Source of the DNA: Leptodontidium sp. MPI-SDFR-AT-0119
Lineage: Eukaryota; Ascomycota; Leotiomycetes; Helotiales; Leptodontidiaceae
NCBI GenBank assembly: GCA_020726505.1
Contig: JAHLEZ010000007.1
Location: 620,001 to 684,000, forward strand
DNA: 64,000 bases
Direction of reading: 5' to 3'
The notes beneath the pieces were generated by a model. The model was not told the origin of the DNA and searched no databases. It worked only from the letters and a program-made list of their open reading frames with translations. This document shows, piece after piece, positions 58,406 through 64,000 of the stretch (within the stretch, counting starts at the first letter, position 1; every line of letters begins with the position of its first letter). A program made the position numbers and the translations under genes.

Positions 58406-58418
58406 TTTATTTTTATGG
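58306..58418 (+). repeat. (TTTTTA)n tract, about 110 bp
   Basis: Almost only T and A on the + strand, mainly ATTTTT units, 170 bp after the G-rich tract. Flanking sequence between them is also purine/pyrimidine skewed (GGTGGTAGGGTAGTGG). Confidence 0.85.
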
Positions 58419-58583
58419 CTTGCCGCTTGCGGGTCTGATGATTAAATGATTGAATTCCCCCCCTAAGGCTGTCAATGATCGAAATATGACCTTGCCTGAT
58501 TCATAGACTAATAGGTAAACTGGCAATCCATTATAAATCTAAGTTTTTCGAGGGAGAATAAAGCGGAACGTCACCCGCTGACG

Positions 58584-60921
58584 TTAATCAAACGTCAAAG
58601 AGTCCCAGACAAAATCTTGACCCGGTAAGCTCGAGGCCGGCAGCGGAATCTGTCCAACGTGGTCCAGCCAGAACGCAGTGTCGAAGTAATTAGAGGCCGG
58701 CAACACCGAGTTGGTTAAGTCTAGATTTAGAAGATCTGACTCCAGAGGCAAACTAGATGGTGTGTCTATCATGTCTAGTGCTGGGGCGAAGCTATTGCTG
58801 CCCGGGATGTTTTCGGAGTCTACAGGCACTGTCGGGATATTTTCCGGCACCAGAGTTGCCGTCGAGTTAGGACCGTTCTCAGTACCTCCATGTGCGCCTT
58901 TCAGTTTCCGATAGCATTCCCGCAGAACTTGAAGCCCGGACTTAGCCACTGAGCTAACCTCCTGCATTGCCACTAGACGTTCCGTTGAATGCTCTAGGAT
59001 CTGCTCAACTCGTTGCTTTAAACCATCGCGGTAGGGCATGTCTGTACACATAACGCAGAGCAAGAGAGCTGCATCGATGGTACAGAAAGAAGATCCAACA
59101 AGTTTGTATAAGTGCCTAGGTGTCTGGCTGAAAACTCGATGTTGAGACTCTAAAGTCGTGATCGCTGCTTGAAGCGCAGCCGTTCGACTTTCAGTATGTG
59201 TTCCGATGTGAGGACGGTGTAAGGTTGTAATGACCAGGTTCGTCATAGACAGCAAGTTTTCGCGCTGAAAGGGCAGATACGGATACTCTGAATCCCAGGA
59301 TGTATCTGAATTGTTGGGGCGCAGATACGGCGGGGCCGTATCTAGGAGAGATATGGCGCGATTATGTAGATTCGTAATGACGGAATAGTCCTTCGGATGA
59401 GGTGTAGAAGTCTTCTGTGCGCGTGTTTCGTGAACGATACACACTAACTCGCGGAGGAGCAAAGGTGCTGCCGTAGAAGTCGGCGCATTCGGTTTGCAAC
59501 CATCTTGCACAGTAAACGGCACTCCTGCGGACCGATCTGCCGGTATATCGCAATCCATTGGTTTCTTAACATCACAATCCTCTATATTAATCATCCGTGG
59601 ACGTCTGAGCATTAGGGTCATGAGTCTGATTTCTCGTCAGGAACAAGCTGGTAAATAAAATCAGAGCAGGACGTCTTACCCATCAAAGATAAAGACGGTC
59701 GCCCAAACACGTCTCTTGTATTCCTCATACCAGAATAAACTGAGTGTTTTGCTTGCCCTGTCTGAAGATCGTTGATGAATTTCCCTTCCCTCGTGCAACC
59801 CAAGCTCCTGTGCATGTCTATGTAAACAGTTAGATCTGCTGGCACTGAAGTAACCATTCTTACTGACCTGATCGCAACGCCAAGGCAATGCCATGATTCC
59901 ACTCCTCGACCCAGATTCTTCAACCATGATGACCGAAGCAAATACGCCTGGACTGCTACTAGAGTAAATCTCTGCATATCAAAGGATCTGAGTAAGTGGA
60001 TCCCAATATCGCTATAAGCCTGTGCCGATTCAAGTTCGTGCTTCGTCATATCCATCAGCACTAGTGCATCAGGTGAAGTAACTTGCACAGCCAGCCCTAA
60101 AACTTGAAACAATAAGGCTGGGAACGAGTCTAGTTCTTGAATAAGGTCCTCAGGCTTCAGATACTTCAGTGGAGTAGAACGTTCATGCAACCACAGCGAA
60201 AGAAGGTCTCTAAAATAGCATTTCTCAAGGATGTGAAGCTGTGGATTGTACTGGGCAAAAAAAATGTCAACAAGATCGTGGATAGCAGGGGTCGGAGGTA
60301 AGTATCCATGAAATGACCGAGGCCCGTTTGAGTAGGGAGCCTCTATTACAGAGTAATCGAGTGTTGAAGCCCCTGGATTGGCCTCATCATCTCGTAGCAG
60401 CTATAGGGCGTTAGTTAAAGCGTCTCTAAAATTGGAGACTTTGATCTAATGACGCACGTTGGCCAGACTAGGGAGCCTGTTCCTGTCTGCTTCAAAGGAA
60501 TACTCGTGGCCACTGAACTGATCCGCGCCATTAAGGGGTAGACCATAGGTTGTGCTTCTATCCCGTGCATTGCTTCCAACAGATCCATCTGCTCTCGGTC
60601 TATCCTCAGGTGTTGCTGAAGCACGGGTTGGTCTGTATTCTCAATTAGAGACCGTGGGCTGATGATGTTGGATTGAGTGACAGTGGATGGCATGATGGAC
60701 GGGTCCTACTGTACGTACCTTAATCTGTTGCCATAGAGACATTTACTAGGAACTTTTCTAGCAATGCAGAAGTTGCAAGGGTTCCGGCGATCACACTGGC
60801 GAAGAATCAGACCCATGTTAAAGAGGTTGAATTTGGCAGACGTTACCTTCTGTTTCCTGCGGTGACACTCGGCGCACGCAGTCACGAGCCGTCGGCCATT
60901 CGGAGTAACTTGAGAGCTCAT
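58584..60921 (-). CDS. Zn2Cys6 transcription factor, six exons, about 690 aa
   Basis: The first two exons (60921-60847, 60795-60719) join to give the zinc cluster CAECHRRKQK|CDRRNPCNFC...C, with Cys16, 19, 26, 32, 35 and 44 in C2-C6-C5-C2-C8-C spacing. The third exon starts at 60658; its donor is uncertain (near 60453-60457: the better site is out of phase, a weaker one in phase). Later exons 60400-59868, 59817-59680 and 59625-58584 carry the fungal-specific TF middle region (HDLVDIFFAQYNPQLHILEK; CLGVAIRHAQELGLHEG; YKRRVWATVFIFDGLM..LRRPRMINIEDCDV). It is a nuclear regulator. Palindromic CGG-CCG sites upstream of itself and of the SDR gene suggest autoregulation and a local target. Confidence 0.85.
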
Positions 60922-62101
60922 CGGGTCTTTAATGGCGAGGTCTCCTTGACTCTCAGCTACCCCATATATTTGAAGCAGCCGCCGACGTCGAGCTTGACGT
61001 GATCTCACAGAATCAGGTTCAGGTTCAGGCTAATTAAGTTTCAGACCAATTGAGGGTATAGTACCCTGAGACATAAACACGATGGCGGTAGATTTGTGCG
61101 CTAAAGTGTTGTCGCTGAGCATGAAGAAATTTGGAATTGTCGTCAAGCTGGGTGAAGAGACTCGGGAAGGTCCATGACGCAAGTCTGGGAGACACGTGAT
61201 ATGGCATATCATTTTTTCAATTGGTGTCCCATTGGCCGAAAATCTCGCTTGCCGTCGGCCGACGAACGACACTCCCAAAATTTCGCCCGATGCGTCCCGC
61301 CCCATCATTGGTCAACGTTATTTTTGAGTTCTCCTGATGTCCACATCGAAGTAGCCTAAGTATCCCATCGTGTGGCAGAACGGCTTTTAGCGCCGTTTTC
61401 AAAAGAGACCTCTGATCCCTAGCCGTACAACTCCCCACTATTTCGAAGTCAAACTGTCATTTGATAGGTTTTTTTTAATCCTAATTGTTAATTACGCCTA
61501 ATGCAGCATTTTATCATTGTCGTGCTATAACACATGTAAGCGAACTGCCACCCGATGGGATAGTTGTCTTAAGCAAACTGATTCGAACTTCAATTTGTAA
61601 CGACGCAATAACTCAGTGCGGTGTCGAGTATGGTAGTAAGAGGGTGGCAAAGAGTATATTATAGGCCTACTACGAGGAAACAAAGAAGACTCCGAGGAAA
61701 GAGAGGGAGGGTACCCCTATACATACAGTTGAAGGGCCTCCGAAACTAGCCCGAACCTAGTCCGACCCCCTAACCCCTGAATCTGTGAAGTCGTCGTTAC
61801 ACAATTCGCATTTCTAGTGACCCTTTTCCTATTAATTTGGTCAATGAATAATTTCCCTACTTCTCGACTTGTTAATATTCAGTCTTTGTGAAGTAATGAT
61901 TCATAACCATGTCAATGCCCTCTTTTCAAAATTGATTCTACGATCATATAGCTATAAAAATAAAATAAAAACATATTTCTCTTCTTCTTTCCTTCTGCAT
62001 TACCTAGTCTAAATTGTACAAAAATGAAATCTAACCTATTTATCTCATTGTATTGAACGCGGTGCATGCTCTGTCCGATGCACATATGGAAAACTATACA
62101 T
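60922..62101. other. Intergenic, promoter of the Zn2Cys6 gene
   Basis: No gene is supported. It contains the TCGGCCGA site at 61255-61262 (listed separately) and the AT-rich 3' flank of the SDR gene. Confidence 0.4.
61255..61262. promoter_or_regulatory. TCGGCCGA palindrome upstream of Zn2Cys6 gene
   Basis: This is an inverted CGG/CCG pair without spacer, 334 bp upstream of the regulator's start. Zn2Cys6 dimers bind CGG half-sites. The same octamer occurs twice before the SDR gene. Confidence 0.4.
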
Positions 62102-63237
62102 TTACAGGTACTGTGCAACCATCTTATCACACCAGATGACAAACTTATCTGCTGAGCCCAGCCCCCCTTGACTCTCCGGCATACATCCTGCCTGAACATC
62201 CTTCCTGACATCGAGTAACCTACCCCATGGCGCAACATAGGAACCTGTCTTAGCAAGAGGAATCTTGCCCACTGCGGCGAATAGTTCGGTATAGGCTCCC
62301 ATGACCGGAGGGTTCATGACTAACTCTAGCGCAAGATTCTGCATCTTACTGTTGTGCCTGATCAAATCCGTTCGTAGATTTCCAGGATTCCAGCACAAGT
62401 GCAAGATTCGGCCTGGAGCATCTTTGCGCCCATTCACAGCGGCTAGGAAGAGGTTCCCGGTCTTGGATGCCGCGTAGAGGTTTCTCGGTTCAATAGAAGT
62501 ATCAGGGGTAGTTGGGTCAGCCTTGGAAAATTTCATCCCGCCCGGTTTGTACGACCCTACGTCGATGGCGATGGATCCGGCCCAAGTAACCCGAACGGAA
62601 CCAGGGGCAGATGTCTTTGTCGATTCGAGGAGGGTAGGGCGAAGGAGGAGGTAGAGGAGATGGGATCCAAGGCAGTTGGTACCGAACTGCATTTCGTGGC
62701 CTTGAGCTGTTTGAGAGCCTGCAGGGGTATTCATGACCTACCCAAGAGTCAATACATTGTGAAGATGATGGGATTGACAGACTTACACCAGCATTGAGCG
62801 TAAGGACGTCGAGTCTCTGTTCGTTGGATAGAAACTTTATGACCGCCGGCTTCAATGTCAAAAGATCCGAAAGATCGAGATACAGGAACTCGACGCGACC
62901 TTTCGACTGCGGGTAGAGCTCATGAAGCTTCTCGATTGACATTTGCCCCTTGGATTCCGACCGCCCTGCCATGTATACGATGGCGTTGTGTTCATAGAGA
63001 ATTTTGCATAGTTCGAAGCCGACACCACCATAACCACTGTCGGGAATGTCAAAGGATAAATTTTGAAAGGCCTAAACATTACCGACTTACCCAGTAACAA
63101 AGTGAACCTATAAAATATCAGTAAGAAAATAGCATGGGACAGGGATCAATAACCTTTCCAGCCAGGTCTGGGCAATTCTTCTCCGTGAGAGTGGGCGCCG
63201 GAACAAAGTAAAACTGGGAGAACGTGTTTCCCATCAT
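62102..63237 (-). CDS. Short-chain dehydrogenase/reductase, four exons, 328 aa
   Basis: Exons are 63237-63154, 63107-63091 (17 nt), 63036-62787 and 62737-62102. The microexon supplies VHFVTG, which completes the NAD(P)-binding TGGYGGVG (33-40); without it no start would reach the Rossmann motif. The NAG motif (LTLNAGV) ends the third exon, and YAASK (Tyr205-Lys209) with Ser172 forms the catalytic set. The enzyme probably oxidises or reduces a carbonyl/alcohol; its long C-terminus resembles the light-dependent-protochlorophyllide-reductase-like fungal SDRs. The start has two adjacent Met codons (63237, 63234). TCGGCCGA sites at 63355 and 63401 lie upstream. Confidence 0.88.
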
Positions 63238-63354
63238 TGTAGGAAAGATGAGTGAAGCGCTAGAGAGTATTGGCCAAGGTGGTAGACGATATAGAAAAAT
63301 TATTTCTATTCAGGGTGGGGGATGGGTCTATAAATCCTAAATCGCAGGAAGTTG

Positions 63355-63408
63355 TCGGCCGATAGCATGGGAACGGCAAGTGGCACCTCGCTTAGAATTA
63401 TCGGCCGA
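63355..63408. promoter_or_regulatory. Two TCGGCCGA sites upstream of SDR gene
   Basis: Octamers at 63355-63362 and 63401-63408 lie 118 and 164 bp upstream of the SDR start. Candidate binding sites of the adjacent Zn2Cys6 regulator. Confidence 0.45.
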
Positions 63409-63534
63409 ATTGTTTACAACAAGCACACCATTAACCGACATCCCTGCGTGGCGAGAATTTAGGGTTAGTGTCAGTATTAGTTTTTGGAATATGCGCTTTC
63501 AAGAATTCCTTTGAAGAGTCGCAACATACCTCCG

Positions 63535-63830
63535 TCAGTGTTCGTTTTTGGGTTTCAACCTCGCCATTTCCATATTGCTGACCTGCCGGCTTGTCCGCTC
63601 CAAGTGCTGATATGACCCAGGCCGTTCCTGCAAGTATTCACGCAGTGCATCTAGCATAGGATGCGCAATGCTTCGCTTCCGTTCGCCACTGTTTGGAGGA
63701 GCTTGGGTGTTCCCATAGATACAGAGCTTCAACCCTATGTTTCGGACAGCGACAACACTGCCGGGCACAGCTTAGCGATCTCAACATTGTCGCGCTTACT
63801 AATAATCATATCACGAAATATTTGACTACG
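63535..63830 (-). mobile_element. Tc1/mariner-like transposase fragment
   Basis: The minus-strand frame contains APPNSGERKRSIAHPMLDALREYLQERPGSYQHLE. This matches the second helix-turn-helix of fungal Tc1-like transposases (pattern GRxRSIxxPMLDALxxxLxEKPxxYxDE). The first helix-turn-helix appears upstream in another frame (RDNVEIAKLCP). The fragment lacks the DDE domain and is frame-broken, so it is a dead remnant. Confidence 0.65.
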
Positions 63831-64000
63831 GCAGATTTAGTGCCATTCCAGAGAGCTGATTGTATTCGTGCAACGAAGTTCCTTGGAAGCTTTCGTCAAC
63901 AAGGGACTAATTGTGTTGTGCCTAAAAAACGAAAGCATCCCCACCTGGATTGCTTCCACTGACGTCCTTGAATTCACCGCCTGGGCCATCATCGGGTTTG

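Noticed and set aside
1..64000. tRNA or rRNA genes and telomeric repeats
   Set aside because: I scanned for GGTTCGA B-box contexts and for TTAGGG arrays and found no convincing tRNA fold or array; a tRNAscan run would settle it.

Overview
The window is from a filamentous ascomycete (Pezizomycotina). Genes are split by many 45-60 nt introns with GTNNGN donors and CTAAC/CTGAC-type branch sites. The gene content is also typical: an iterative HR-PKS, HET protein, Zn2Cys6 regulator, WSC/GPI chitinase and FSH hydrolase. Class (perhaps Leotiomycetes) cannot be fixed from sequence alone. I rebuilt exon structures by hand; most assembled reading frames close exactly, and the few that do not are marked.

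Positions 1-24,630 look like a secondary-metabolite locus. In order: the 3' end of a divergent PrpD/2-methylcitrate dehydratase (left edge), a cytochrome P450 (+), a LovG-like FSH serine hydrolase (-), a dienoyl-CoA isomerase-like protein (-), a ten-exon 2605-aa HR-PKS (+; KS-AT-DH-CMeT-ER-KR-ACP, no release domain), a broken protein kinase gene, a 500-bp hAT-like MITE with a perfect target-site duplication, a small membrane protein, an MFS monocarboxylate-type transporter (-), and a type I Baeyer-Villiger monooxygenase (-, ten exons). My reading is that the PKS makes a C-methylated reduced chain, FSH releases it, and the isomerase, P450 and BVMO tailor it. The PrpD paralogue raises the possibility of an alkylcitrate or maleidride-type route.

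24.6-31.4 kb holds a 296-bp-period tandem repeat with AT drift in one copy, then three neighbouring minus-strand genes for signal-peptide proteins with hydrophobic C-termini (possible GPI proteins; two have unresolved gene models), and a 641-aa multi-membrane-span protein. 33.0-36.4 kb has a lipid-kinase-like gene and a 396-aa acidic-tailed protein of unknown function. 37.5-38.3 kb is a decayed gene. 39.9-43.4 kb is a large GH18 chitinase with WSC domain, Ser/Thr-rich repeats and GPI signal, probably using a GC-AG intron.

43.4-47.2 kb is largely empty. Then come a HET-domain gene, a 99-aa secreted cysteine-containing protein, a 14-span DHA2 drug-efflux transporter, a multiply broken galactose-oxidase pseudogene, a 340-bp (GGGGA)n tract followed by a T/A tract, a Zn2Cys6 regulator, and an SDR gene with a 17-nt microexon. 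TCGGCCGA palindromes sit upstream of both the regulator and the SDR gene, suggesting a small regulon. A Tc1-like transposase fragment lies at the right edge.
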